Below, piece after piece: positions 7,289-16,123 of a stretch of DNA of 41,752 nt. The notes below the pieces were generated by a model. It worked only from the letters and a program-made list of their open reading frames with translations. It ran no database searches and had not been told where the DNA came from. The translations under genes and the position numbers were made by a program. How positions within the stretch are numbered: position 1 is the stretch's first letter; every line of letters begins with the position of its first letter. Source of the stretch: Dehalococcoidia bacterium (GTDB lineage: Bacteria; Chloroflexota; Dehalococcoidia; GIF9; AB-539-J10); the NCBI GenBank assembly GCA_030603485.1, contig JAUVXS010000001.1, positions 1 to 41,752 on the forward strand. Reading direction: 5' to 3'.

Positions 7289-9538
7289 ATGATTAAATCG
7301 CTAAGAGCTGTCAGCTCCGGCAGGTTACTCATGTTTACCTTGGTATTCCTCATCGCCACAGACCTCACCATTCTTTTTAATATCCCCGTCTTAAGGCAGG
7401 TTCTCGCCTTTCTTCTCCTTACCTTCGTTCCCGGGGCCCTCATCCTTTTCATCCTAAAACTGAATAAACTGGGCTTACTCGAGAAAATAGTCCTATCAGT
7501 AGGACTCAGCGTTGCTTTCCTAATACTCTTTGGTCTGGCACTAAACACCTTGCTACTTGCCATCGGTTATACCAAGCCTCTATCAACTGCTTCGCTACTA
7601 ATATCATTCAGCATCGCCACCATTGTTTTGGCTGTCGCCGCCTATATAAGGAACAAGGAAATCACCTTTTCCCCTTCCAATCTTAAGCTAACTACGAGAG
7701 AAAAGGCGCTTTTAATTTTACCCTCACTGTTACCACTGCTAAGCATAGCGGGAATGCGCATCATGAACTTGAGCGACAACAATATCCTTTTAATGTTCTT
7801 GCTTTTCGTGATTCCTGCCTTTGTTATCTTTATCTCATTTTGCCACAGTAAAGTTCCCCAAAGACTGTACCCCAGCTTGATATTCCTAATCAGTATTTCG
7901 CTCTTGCTTATGCTCTCGTTAAGATCAAACCACATTATAGGCTCGGACATACATGAAGCATTTTATTCCTTCCAAGCGACGTTGGATAATCTGCACTGGA
8001 GCATGACGGCACCTACGCTTACGAATGCTATTTTAAGCGTTTCACTGCTACCCTCCATCTATCACACATTTCTGAATATAAGCCAAGAGTATCTGTATAA
8101 GGTTCTATATTCACTTCTGTTCTCGATCTCACCCTTGGTAGTATATATTATCGCTAAAAAATATATCGGCAATTTCTATGCTTTTATGGCCTCCTTCTTC
8201 TTTATGTCACAGACTCGTTTCTTTTGGGCATCGTGTGGTCCTGCCACAACGACGGCCACCTTTTTCTTTGCCCTGGCAATTATGGTCCTGTTCTACGATG
8301 GCATGAACATGTTTGCTAAGAAGCTTCTGTTTATCATCTTCGCCACCTCATGTCTTCTGTCGCATTACGGAACTTCATATATTTTTTTCTTTTTACTGAT
8401 CATTACTTGGATAGGAATGAAAATAATACCACGGATTTTGCCTAGTGAAAGGAAAGTGGCAACTTCATCCAAGAATCCCGTCAAAGGAGGTGCACCCTCA
8501 AACTCATCGCTAAGAGGAGCCATACTTAGAAGTGATACCAATGCTAATAAGACTTCTCAATCGGCGACTTTTAATATTCCTCAATCTCGCCTTACGGGGA
8601 GTATAACGATAAATATTGTGGCGTTGTTTTTTGTTCTGCTCTTCTTTTGGTATAGTCAAATAACAGTAGCCCCTTTCAATATCGGTGTAGACTTGATATA
8701 CAACACATTTACCAACTTAAACCAATTGTTTCTGCTAGAAGCCAAGGGGGGGACAATCAGTGCCGCCTTAGGCGAAGATATATACATGATTCCACAGAGG
8801 ATACGGGTCGTTGTTTCTTGGCTCACTATCGCCTTTATAGCCATCGGTGTGTTAAGTACTATGGCAAGATACAAGAGGATGATAGCTGTTCCCGGCTCAA
8901 GGCACATTAAACCGAATTTCCTGTACTCGAAATTTGATATGGAGTACTTCGTTCTCTCACTGGCATGCAGTATCATATTAGTAAGCACAATCGCCCTCCC
9001 CTATGTCTCGGTAGCCTATAGTATGGAGAGGGTGTACTTTCAGACACTGGCAGTCTTATCACCTTTTTTCGTTGTTAGTGGAATAGTTATCGCCAAGTGG
9101 CTCAGAGCAAGAGCTCATTGGATTATCCTTGTGGTGCTGATACCTCTCTTCATGTGCACTACGGGCACAATGTATCAGCTATTCAATGCATCAGCCTCAA
9201 TGGCCTTAAATTCAGCCGGCAGGGAGTATGAGACCATGTATGTTCACGATGCGGAAAGCTATGCCGCTAAATGGCTAAAAGAATACGCCGATGAAAGGGC
9301 AACGATATATACCGCGTATGGTCTGGGACAGCGGATGTTGATAAGCCAAGGCAAAATCCCACGTTCTCAGGCTAGGGGGTCTTTTATTACTCGATATCAA
9401 GAAGAGAAAACAATTGCAGGCTACATTTACCTGAGATATACAGATATTAAAGTTTATGAAGTAGTGGCAGAATATCCTGATATATTCGTTGGAAAGAACA
9501 AAATCTATACCGCTGGTGGCTCAGAGATATATCGCTAG
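7289..9538 (+). CDS. DUF2206-like multi-spanning membrane protein (possible GT-C glycosyltransferase)
   Basis: A 749-residue integral membrane protein with about fifteen hydrophobic segments spread over its length. It has a long soluble loop of about 60 residues near 385-445, rich in S, N and basic residues, and a soluble C-terminal domain of about 120 residues. The N-terminal repeats of short hydrophobic helices, the loop SDIHEAFYSFQATLDN and the following SLLPSIYHTFLNI resemble DUF2206/DUF1616-type proteins. These are thought to be GT-C-fold enzymes using lipid-phosphate sugars; the D-x-H/E loop fits a GT-C catalytic aspartate. Assignment to DUF2206 is from memory of the family pattern. It ends only 13 bp from the convergent gene at 9552, with no terminator visible between them. 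Confidence 0.7.
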   Translation: MIKSLRAVSSGRLLMFTLVFLIATDLTILFNIPVLRQVLAFLLLTFVPGALILFILKLNKLGLLEKIVLSVGLSVAFLILFGLALNTLLLAIGYTKPLSTASLLISFSIATIVLAVAAYIRNKEITFSPSNLKLTTREKALLILPSLLPLLSIAGMRIMNLSDNNILLMFLLFVIPAFVIFISFCHSKVPQRLYPSLIFLISISLLLMLSLRSNHIIGSDIHEAFYSFQATLDNLHWSMTAPTLTNAILSVSLLPSIYHTFLNISQEYLYKVLYSLLFSISPLVVYIIAKKYIGNFYAFMASFFFMSQTRFFWASCGPATTTATFFFALAIMVLFYDGMNMFAKKLLFIIFATSCLLSHYGTSYIFFFLLIITWIGMKIIPRILPSERKVATSSKNPVKGGAPSNSSLRGAILRSDTNANKTSQSATFNIPQSRLTGSITINIVALFFVLLFFWYSQITVAPFNIGVDLIYNTFTNLNQLFLLEAKGGTISAALGEDIYMIPQRIRVVVSWLTIAFIAIGVLSTMARYKRMIAVPGSRHIKPNFLYSKFDMEYFVLSLACSIILVSTIALPYVSVAYSMERVYFQTLAVLSPFFVVSGIVIAKWLRARAHWIILVVLIPLFMCTTGTMYQLFNASASMALNSAGREYETMYVHDAESYAAKWLKEYADERATIYTAYGLGQRMLISQGKIPRSQARGSFITRYQEEKTIAGYIYLRYTDIKVYEVVAEYPDIFVGKNKIYTAGGSEIYR

Positions 9539-9551
9539 CTATATTCTTGTC

Positions 9552-10634
9552 CTAAATACCATCGCTATCTCCCAAAGTGAAGTGCCATCTGTAAGCGTGG
9601 CTAACAATCTGGCTACCGAGCTCATTCTTATAGCACATAAGGGGAACAGCTACTGCGTGAGGCAAGAAGCCAAGTTTAACGAGTATTCTATCGTAAAAAC
9701 TACCTTTGACCACCCAGACACTAACCCTGCTCACTTTTCTGTGGTAAAAGTCCCGAAGCGAGGTAGAAAGCAACTTCTTTAGTACATTAGGATCATCCTC
9801 AATAGTCAAGAAGTCACAAATAAACCCCTTTGGTATGCTCTCAAAGAGGCTGATTTTGTTTACCATATACCCCAAGATAGCTCCATCCCTGTTTCTGGCA
9901 ATTAGAATTGAGTAAGTATCAGGATTGGTTACATACCTCCACTCCAGATAATCCTTTGTACGCACCAGCATAACATCGTAATTGTTTGAAACTTGTTCCC
10001 AAAGAGTATTGATATCATCAGGAAAACCTGGCTCTGCGTAAATAAGGACATCGCTTTTTGTTACCCCCCTCATGCCAATTCTGAATATGGCTCGGGAAAC
10101 AGTATCTATCACCGGTGAGAATGCCGAAGCCAAGAGCCGAGAGCGTAGTCTTGCCTTCAGCGGTTGCTTGGAGTTTATTATATGCACTAGGCTACGCAAC
10201 TTAATTGGCACCGGCACGTGATTCAACTTCTTGATGTAACCCGGCAGAGAGGTATCTTTATTAGGAATATTATAGATAAGGCTTATGCCTTTATTGATGA
10301 TGCTCTCCCTAGCGGCTTTGGATAGTGTCGTAAAGATACCTCGCCTTTGATAATCGGGGTGAGTGAAGGTATCTCCCATCTCAGCTACAGTGGTTATATT
10401 CCCTAATGCTTTCATCATCTTTGGCGTAACATTCTTTATTGCCACGATTTTGTCACCATCCTCAGCCAACCACATCTCCCCCGGCAGGATAGGATTCTTA
10501 TAACACTTCCATTCGTAATACTCAGGTTCATAAGACCTCATTAAGGGATTATATTTAAAAAAGGTTTTGCGGAACTCGGAGATTCTGGGCAAGTCTTCTC
10601 TTTTGGCTTTTCTAAAGGTTAATTCCTCTGACAT
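9552..10634 (-). CDS. GNAT-type acyltransferase
   Basis: A 360-residue paralogue of the GNAT half of the 2728-4533 protein. The acetyl-CoA loop is HPDYQRRGIFTTL. Matching landmarks are GDTFTHPDY, LWEQVSNNYDVML, KDYLEWRY and a C-terminal WHFTLGDSDG. The chosen start, ATG at 10634, shares its A with the TAA of the upstream deacetylase gene (TAATG) and has GAGGAGG eight bases upstream; the longer frame to 10697 would run inside that gene. It probably acylates an amino group exposed by the deacetylase encoded next to it, a step that would swap one N-acyl group for another. That role is inferred from context. Confidence 0.83.
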   Translation of the reverse strand: MSEELTFRKAKREDLPRISEFRKTFFKYNPLMRSYEPEYYEWKCYKNPILPGEMWLAEDGDKIVAIKNVTPKMMKALGNITTVAEMGDTFTHPDYQRRGIFTTLSKAARESIINKGISLIYNIPNKDTSLPGYIKKLNHVPVPIKLRSLVHIINSKQPLKARLRSRLLASAFSPVIDTVSRAIFRIGMRGVTKSDVLIYAEPGFPDDINTLWEQVSNNYDVMLVRTKDYLEWRYVTNPDTYSILIARNRDGAILGYMVNKISLFESIPKGFICDFLTIEDDPNVLKKLLSTSLRDFYHRKVSRVSVWVVKGSFYDRILVKLGFLPHAVAVPLMCYKNELGSQIVSHAYRWHFTLGDSDGI

Positions 10635-11533
10635 TATTCCCTCCTCTGCCCACGGGATATAATTTGCTCGACTAATATTACAAATGGTAGTACCCATCTA
10701 AACCACCAGTCATAGGCTCCCTCAACCTTTCTTCTGAACTTGGCAAGGGAATCCTGGCTACCAATTGGAACCCTTCGCAATTCAAAGAAATCGCTCTTTA
10801 AGGTGTTACTGCCCCATTTGGTTACCGCGGCACGATACCCCGCCACCTGAACCCAATTTTTAGCTGATTTATTTATGTCCCCATAAGGATAACCGAAACA
10901 TGCCACCGGCTTTTTCAATATCCCTTCAAGGCATTGTTTAGAGCCTCTTAACTCCTCCATAGCGCTACTTTCGTCAATTTGGGTTAAGCTACAATGGCTC
11001 TTGGTATGGGAACCAAAACAAGCTCCCTGAGCATTCATAGCCAGAATTTCCTCTCGCCTAAGTGGCAACCAATATTGTCTGTTGTCCTGAGCGTGGGCAA
11101 GCGACTTCTCCTCTAGCTTTAGCCAGTGAAAGATTTTATCACTATCAATGTAATCAGTAACTATAAAGAAAGTTCCCTTGAGGTTATATTTCGCTAGGAT
11201 AGGAAAGGCGTTGAGATAATTATCCCGATAGCCATCATCCAAGGTGACAATGACTGTTTTGGGGGGAGGCTTCATATTCTTACCCTTATACTCAATAAAC
11301 TCGTCTAAGGTGATAACATTAAATCCATTTTGTGATAAGAATTCCATCTGCCAGGCAAATGCTTTAGGGGGAACATTAAGAAAAGACATAACATCATTTG
11401 CCTCTGGAAGGTCGTAGACCCTATGGTAGCATAAGATTCTGACTTTATTCCCGCTCAGTAACCGATATAACGGATGAATCACTATGCTGATGAAGTCAAC
11501 ACAGATGTGTAATAAACTTCTTAGTATTCTCAT
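10634..11533 (-). CDS. Polysaccharide deacetylase (NodB/CE4)
   Basis: About 299 residues from ATG 11533. The N-terminus has a hydrophobic stretch that may anchor the protein, then ILCYHRV, the catalytic VTLDDGYRDN and the zinc-binding pair in GSHTKSH, followed by CFGYPYGD. All the main NodB motifs are present. A second possible ATG at 11581 would add 16 residues; neither start has a strong ribosome-binding site, though GGGAGG lies about 30 bases upstream of ATG 11533. It is the first gene of a two-gene operon, overlapping the GNAT gene by one base, behind the promoter at 11627-11656. Its deacetylation of an N-acetyl sugar would supply the amine for the GNAT partner. Confidence 0.87.
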   Translation of the reverse strand: MRILRSLLHICVDFISIVIHPLYRLLSGNKVRILCYHRVYDLPEANDVMSFLNVPPKAFAWQMEFLSQNGFNVITLDEFIEYKGKNMKPPPKTVIVTLDDGYRDNYLNAFPILAKYNLKGTFFIVTDYIDSDKIFHWLKLEEKSLAHAQDNRQYWLPLRREEILAMNAQGACFGSHTKSHCSLTQIDESSAMEELRGSKQCLEGILKKPVACFGYPYGDINKSAKNWVQVAGYRAAVTKWGSNTLKSDFFELRRVPIGSQDSLAKFRRKVEGAYDWWFRWVLPFVILVEQIISRGQRRE

Positions 11534-11626
11534 CTCAATTAATTCGAAGCACTTGCAAAAGTGCCTCCCACCAGATATCATGTAGGAAGCAGCAAGCTAC
11601 GCCAGAAAACACAATACCCGTTAATT

Positions 11627-11656
11627 AGAATAGTCGCTAGAGAACAGGGTTGTCAA
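11627..11656 (-). promoter_or_regulatory. Sigma70-like promoter for the deacetylase/GNAT pair
   Basis: On the minus strand TTGACA (11656-11651) is followed after 18 bases by TATTCT (11632-11627). The -35 box is a perfect match and the -10 box matches four of six positions. It points at the deacetylase start, 94 bases beyond the -10 box. The rest of 11534-11767 shows no equally good promoter for the divergent glycosyltransferase; a small hairpin (GCACTT...AAGTGC, 4-base loop) lies at 11550-11565. Confidence 0.55.
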
Positions 11657-11767
11657 TGATGGTGAAGCAGGGGTTCAATTCGCCTTATGGAAATATTTAA
11701 TCCCCTTTCGGCGAAAGTTACTCCTCACTTGGGAATAATCATGGGGAAGTCTGGTGACAGAAGGCAA

Positions 11768-12880
11768 ATGAAGATATGCTACCTTGCTGATGCCGGAAAT
11801 GTTACTACTCAGAAATGGGTGAACTACTTCGCTAGGAAAGGGCATCAGATTCACCTTATTACCAATAGGATCAGGTCTGGCAGGCCGGGGGAAAGCCACT
11901 CTGAGGGTGTCAAACTTCATCTACTGACCACGCCGATACCATGGCACTGGGCAAAATCAGGATATGTCAATATTCCATTGCAACTCATTCAAGTTCGAAG
12001 GCTAATCAATAGAATAAAGCCAGATGTCATTCACGTTCACTACCTTGAAACAAACGCCTTTTTGGCAATTTCTACTGGCTTTCACCCGGTAGTTTTGAGT
12101 GCGTGGGGCTCGGATATATTGATTACGCCCAAGAAAAGTCGCTTGCAGAAGTTTCTCACTCAATATGCTTTAAAGAGAGCCGAGCTAATCACCTGTAGTG
12201 CGGAGAATTTAATGGAAGAGATGATAAAACTGGGTGCAGACCATGATAAAATACGGATTATCCGCCACGGCGTGGACACACAAAAATTTAATCCTCAACG
12301 GGGTGGGGAATTCAGGAATAGATTAGGGTTGCGAAGAGTTCCGGTTGTAATATCTACCAGAAAGTTAAGGCCAATATACAATGTGGAGATGCTAATCAGG
12401 GCAATACCTCTCGTCCTAGAGCATGCACCGCAAGCGATTTTCATAATCGCTGGTGATGGCGAACAGAAGAAGTATTTGGAGGGGCTGGTAACATCCTTAG
12501 GAGTCGCAGAGAATGTCAGGTTTGTAGGCTGGGTGCGACATGACGAGCTTCCAAACTATTTGGCATCGGCGGATATTTATACTTCAACTTCCTTATCTGA
12601 TAGCGAATCGATTAGCTTAGAAGAGGCAATGGCATGCGAAGTACCTCCTGTGGTCACTGAAATACCTGCCAACCGAGCGTGGATAAAGGATGGAGAAAAC
12701 GGCTTTCTTGTGCCTATAGACGATATACAGGCAATGGCCGACAGGATTGTCTATTTAATCAGGAATAAGGAGGCTAGAGAAAGGTTGGGGAAAGAGGGCA
12801 GAAAAACAATAAAGGAAAGAGCCGAGTATGAAGAAGAAATGAGCAAAATGGGAAAGCTATATGAATCACTTGTCAAATAA
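11768..12880 (+). CDS. GT-B glycosyltransferase, family 4
   Basis: The 370-residue protein is a family 4 retaining glycosyltransferase. The N-terminal half starts MKICYLADAGNVTTQKWVNYF. The linker and donor half carry RHGVDTQKFNP, then VVISTRKLRPIYNVEMLIRA and FIIAGDGEQ, and the E-x7-E motif lies in SDSESISLEEAMACEVPPV. ATG 11768 is chosen over 11687 and 11741 because the fold begins there and AGAAGG precedes it closely. It is followed 22 bp later by a family 2 glycosyltransferase, so the two probably add successive sugars. It faces away from the deacetylase gene. Confidence 0.9.
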   Translation: MKICYLADAGNVTTQKWVNYFARKGHQIHLITNRIRSGRPGESHSEGVKLHLLTTPIPWHWAKSGYVNIPLQLIQVRRLINRIKPDVIHVHYLETNAFLAISTGFHPVVLSAWGSDILITPKKSRLQKFLTQYALKRAELITCSAENLMEEMIKLGADHDKIRIIRHGVDTQKFNPQRGGEFRNRLGLRRVPVVISTRKLRPIYNVEMLIRAIPLVLEHAPQAIFIIAGDGEQKKYLEGLVTSLGVAENVRFVGWVRHDELPNYLASADIYTSTSLSDSESISLEEAMACEVPPVVTEIPANRAWIKDGENGFLVPIDDIQAMADRIVYLIRNKEARERLGKEGRKTIKERAEYEEEMSKMGKLYESLVK

Positions 12881-12902
12881 GCTACGATTTCGAGGAGTGT
12901 TA

Positions 12903-13868
12903 ATGGCTTCCAGGAGCATCTCAGTCATAGTCCCCACTAAAGATAGACCGCAAGATTTAGTTAGATGCCTGGACTCTGTTTTAAATCAAACCCTCCAGCC
13001 TGATGAAATAATAATAGTTGACGCTAGCAAAACGGATATGTTTAATTCAGCACTCATAACCCGAGCCAATGAGAAGGTCAGAACTATCTACCTTCGTACT
13101 GCAGCCGGGTTAACACACCAAAAAAATACTGGCGTTGAAGCTAGTTCGGGTGATATCGTTTTCTTCCTTGACGATGATACCATTCTTGAAAAAGACTTTA
13201 TAAAGGAAATAGTAAATATTTTTGACCATAACCAAGAGAGAAAAGTAGCTGGAGTTTGTGGGAAAATAATTACTCCAAAAAAGCAGGATGTCTGGTTACT
13301 CCGCTTTATATTAATTTCGGTCATTCAAGTCGTGCAGAAAATTATTTCAATTGTATTCCTGCTAAGGAAAAAGGGGGACGGCACATTTCGAGCCTCTGGT
13401 TTCCCCAATTACCCATACATCACTAGCAAAGTAAAGAGAGTTGAATTTCTCTGCGGCGGCTTGACTGGGTGGAGAAGGGAGATCCTCATAGAGTTTAAAT
13501 TTGATGAAAACTTAAATGGTTATTCCTATTATGAAGATGTGGATTTTTCTTATAGGGTTTCTCGAAAATATGAGAATATCTTTACCCCGTATGCAAAAGC
13601 ACTCCACAATGTTTCACTGGTTGCAAGGATCGATGCAGCAACTAGAAAGAAAATGATGATAGATAATAGTCACTACCTATTCAAGAAGAATCTTCCTCAA
13701 ACCCTCAAGCATAAGCTTGCCTTCTACTGGTCGATAATCGGATTATGTTTGAGTGGAACTCTTCAGGCAGTAGTGACGAGGAATATGGGGGCATTAAAAG
13801 GTTTAATCGCTGGATTGGTTAGCATAACGCTACATTCAGACAAGTTTGGCACGTCAGGAACCAGGTGA
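12903..13868 (+). CDS. GT-A glycosyltransferase, family 2
   Basis: The 321-residue protein has the family 2 pattern: ISVIVPTKDRPQDL at the nucleotide-binding strand, SVLNQTLQPDEIIIVD, and the metal-binding DxD in VFFLDDDTILEKDF. Further on are CGGLTGWRREIL and YYEDVDFSYRV, which holds the catalytic-base ED. ATG 12903 has GAGGAG six bases upstream, which favours it over ATG 12861, which lies inside the preceding gene. The C-terminal 50 residues contain hydrophobic stretches (YWSIIGLCLSGTL and GLIAGL) that could lie on the membrane. It is the last plus-strand gene before the long minus-strand block, ending 42 bp from it. Confidence 0.9.
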   Translation: MASRSISVIVPTKDRPQDLVRCLDSVLNQTLQPDEIIIVDASKTDMFNSALITRANEKVRTIYLRTAAGLTHQKNTGVEASSGDIVFFLDDDTILEKDFIKEIVNIFDHNQERKVAGVCGKIITPKKQDVWLLRFILISVIQVVQKIISIVFLLRKKGDGTFRASGFPNYPYITSKVKRVEFLCGGLTGWRREILIEFKFDENLNGYSYYEDVDFSYRVSRKYENIFTPYAKALHNVSLVARIDAATRKKMMIDNSHYLFKKNLPQTLKHKLAFYWSIIGLCLSGTLQAVVTRNMGALKGLIAGLVSITLHSDKFGTSGTR

Positions 13869-13910
13869 GTTAGCCAAGGGATTGTTAAACCTGCTTTAAG
13901 AATATAAAGC

Positions 13911-15092
13911 TTAAACTAGGTTGGCATACTTAGCCCATATCTCAGTCAGCCTCATTCCCTCCTCCAGATCAAATCTTGGCTGATAACCCAGCAATCGTTT
14001 AGCCTTGTCTATTCTAACACGTGTCCGAGCCTTGAATTCCCTGTTCTGAGCGTCTGTTAATAGGCGAAGAGGCTTTTCTTCTGAAACTAACGGTCCGGAC
14101 TGCCTGGTTGAACCATGCAATATGATAGTATTCTTCAAATGTTGCCACCAAGAGCGCGGTATTATTCCTTCTGTCAGTCTGATGAATCTCGCAACAGCCG
14201 GAAGTTGTGTAATCCACAACAGGACATCAATTCTTCGGAATGTAGTCAGTACCTGATGGATTGTCCCATGCTCCCGCTTGTATTGTCTATTCAAGTCTGC
14301 TAGGTCACTCTGGCTTGCAAAAATTACTGATTTGGTACCAAGTATTTGCTCGTAAGCGGCGTAGAATTCCCACCAGGTTACTGGTTCCTCAGCAGAAATA
14401 AGAAATGCCTCACCGACCGCCTTATCTCTAGTCGCAACTAACAACATCGCCTCAACAACATCATCAACATAAACAGCATTGCATAGCCCTTCTTTTGCCT
14501 CCTCGGGGAGAATAACCCTTTCATTCTTCAGCTGGTTAATTATCCTAACCGTCCAGCTTCCAATAAAGGGGCCATACACAATTGTCGGTTGAATAATTGA
14601 AACGGGCACTCCATATTTCCGAAAATAGTGGAAAGCTAATTTTTCCGCTTTAAGCTTGGAATCGGCATAGCTTTCGCCCGAATATTTACGCAGTGCAGAC
14701 TCGTCAAGGTCACCGTCTGCGGTTTGCCCGTACACCGAAATCGTGCTGACATGAACCACTCGCTCAAGTTTGTGCTCCAGGGCAGCTTTTAACACATTTT
14801 TAGTTCCTTGGGTGGTTTCCTTACTACTGCCGTAGGCAAGGTGGAAGACAATATCGCAGCCTTCCATTGCTTGGTGCACTGCTGACGGGTCGACAATATC
14901 CCCGGGAACCATTTGAATTGGGAAGCGTGCCACTCTCGATGCTCGGGCAAAGTTCCTGATCAGGACACGCACCTCAGCCTGGCACTCCATTACCAATCGT
15001 TCAACCAGGTGCCCGCCAATAGATCCCGTTCCCCCTGTTACCAAAACCCTCTTGCCTTTCAAGTTTATCGTGGCGTATCTTGGCTGGTTCAT
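13911..15092 (-). CDS. NAD-dependent epimerase/dehydratase (extended SDR)
   Basis: About 393 residues. The Rossmann motif is VTGGTGSIGGHL and the active-site tyrosine/lysine pair lies in YADSKLKAEKL, with VSTISVYG supplying the catalytic serine region. These place it in the extended SDR family acting on nucleotide sugars. The C-terminal 120 residues are longer than usual for the family. ATG 15092 overlaps the TGA of the upstream oxidoreductase (ATGA) and has AGAGG upstream; a GTG at 15104 is the alternative. It is the last gene of the minus-strand block and pairs with the adjacent Gfo/Idh gene, as if both worked on one sugar. Confidence 0.86.
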   Translation of the reverse strand: MNQPRYATINLKGKRVLVTGGTGSIGGHLVERLVMECQAEVRVLIRNFARASRVARFPIQMVPGDIVDPSAVHQAMEGCDIVFHLAYGSSKETTQGTKNVLKAALEHKLERVVHVSTISVYGQTADGDLDESALRKYSGESYADSKLKAEKLAFHYFRKYGVPVSIIQPTIVYGPFIGSWTVRIINQLKNERVILPEEAKEGLCNAVYVDDVVEAMLLVATRDKAVGEAFLISAEEPVTWWEFYAAYEQILGTKSVIFASQSDLADLNRQYKREHGTIHQVLTTFRRIDVLLWITQLPAVARFIRLTEGIIPRSWWQHLKNTIILHGSTRQSGPLVSEEKPLRLLTDAQNREFKARTRVRIDKAKRLLGYQPRFDLEEGMRLTEIWAKYANLV

Positions 15093-16123
15093 ACTGTCTT
15101 GCACCTCTGCCAGGGCAGTTCAAGCAGCTTACGGTTCTGATAACATGCCTCAATCAGTTCCACGGATTTACGTGCCTCCTCACCGGGAACCAGTGGCTGC
15201 CCCCCGTTCTGGATTGCCTCAACCCAATCTTCTAGTTGGGCAGTGAACAGGTCTTTAACTGACCGGGCTTTCCATTCAGCACCATAGCTTTCAACCACAT
15301 CACCAACGATTTTTTTATGTAAACCTTTGGGTTGAATCGATATCTGGAAACGGTGTACATGCACCTCTACTGTGGCTTTCTCGCTTTTGATGATGATAGT
15401 ATTCCGCAGATTGCGGATGCGACTTAGATCCACAAAGCCCCTTACGCTATTTTTCATCTTCAGATGAATCTGGCAGTCAGCCTCGATTCCGCCCATATTA
15501 TCATCGAAGTAGTCAAATGACTCGTAGTCTCCGAACCACCACAGCAGAGTATCTAACGCGTGAGCCCCGGTATCCATCAGTACTCCGCCACAAGCCATCT
15601 CCTTTCGGAAGTAGAAATCTGATGCTATCGGCCAGTTATAGATATTTCCTTCACGCAGATCGAAAGACTCAATCTTTCCGAGGAAACCACTATCAAATAA
15701 TGCTTTGATAAATTGATCAATGTAACGGAATCGGCGCACGAGCCCTACAGCAAGAGTCGCACCACTCTGCCGCGCTGCTGTAATCATTCTGTCGCACTCG
15801 GCTGTGCTGGGCGCCATTGGCTTCTCTACGAGTACATGAATACCGCGATTCAGAAAGTCAATGCTGATTGGAGCATGCAGTGCGTGCGGCAATGCCACAA
15901 TGGCAGCATCTGCTTGACCGAAAATCTCTTTATAATCCTCTGCAACACGGGGCACGCTGAACCTATCGGCTAACTTATTAGCGCGAGCTATATTTGTGTC
16001 CACTAGTACTGCAAGCTCAACCTTATCGGAGACTACTGCCGCCGGTATATGCCCCTGCTCAGCAGCAGCACCACAACCGACGATGCCTAACTTGAGAGGT
16101 GCTATTTCAGAAGAGGTCATCAT
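15089..16123 (-). CDS. Gfo/Idh/MocA-family oxidoreductase
   Basis: The functional part starts near ATG 16123 (or 16120), giving about 344 residues; the frame is open further upstream but lies inside the preceding gene. The nucleotide fold begins LGIVGCGAAAEQGHIPA, the EKP motif is in VLVEKPMAPS, and the catalytic D-x3-H is in LMDTGAHALDTLLW. Members oxidise or reduce a ring hydroxyl of sugars using NAD(P). It overlaps the end of the upstream gene by 17 bp and the start of the downstream epimerase by 4, so translation is coupled. Likely role: forming a keto or deoxy intermediate of an unusual sugar. Confidence 0.86.
   Translation of the reverse strand: MMTSSEIAPLKLGIVGCGAAAEQGHIPAAVVSDKVELAVLVDTNIARANKLADRFSVPRVAEDYKEIFGQADAAIVALPHALHAPISIDFLNRGIHVLVEKPMAPSTAECDRMITAARQSGATLAVGLVRRFRYIDQFIKALFDSGFLGKIESFDLREGNIYNWPIASDFYFRKEMACGGVLMDTGAHALDTLLWWFGDYESFDYFDDNMGGIEADCQIHLKMKNSVRGFVDLSRIRNLRNTIIIKSEKATVEVHVHRFQISIQPKGLHKKIVGDVVESYGAEWKARSVKDLFTAQLEDWVEAIQNGGQPLVPGEEARKSVELIEACYQNRKLLELPWQRCKTV

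Noticed and set aside
9525..9545. Imperfect palindrome around GCTAGC at the convergent junction of the DUF2206 and GNAT genes.
   Set aside because: Mismatched, A-T rich and without a T-run, so not a terminator or a recognised site.
9489..9782. A 97-codon plus-strand frame over the end of the DUF2206 gene.
   Set aside because: It lies antisense to the GNAT gene and is a shadow of the real coding strands.
13869..13910. Possible bidirectional terminator: a stem of GCTTTA and TAAAGC with a 6-base loop between the convergent genes.
   Set aside because: The stem is only six mostly A-T pairs and no T-run follows on either strand.
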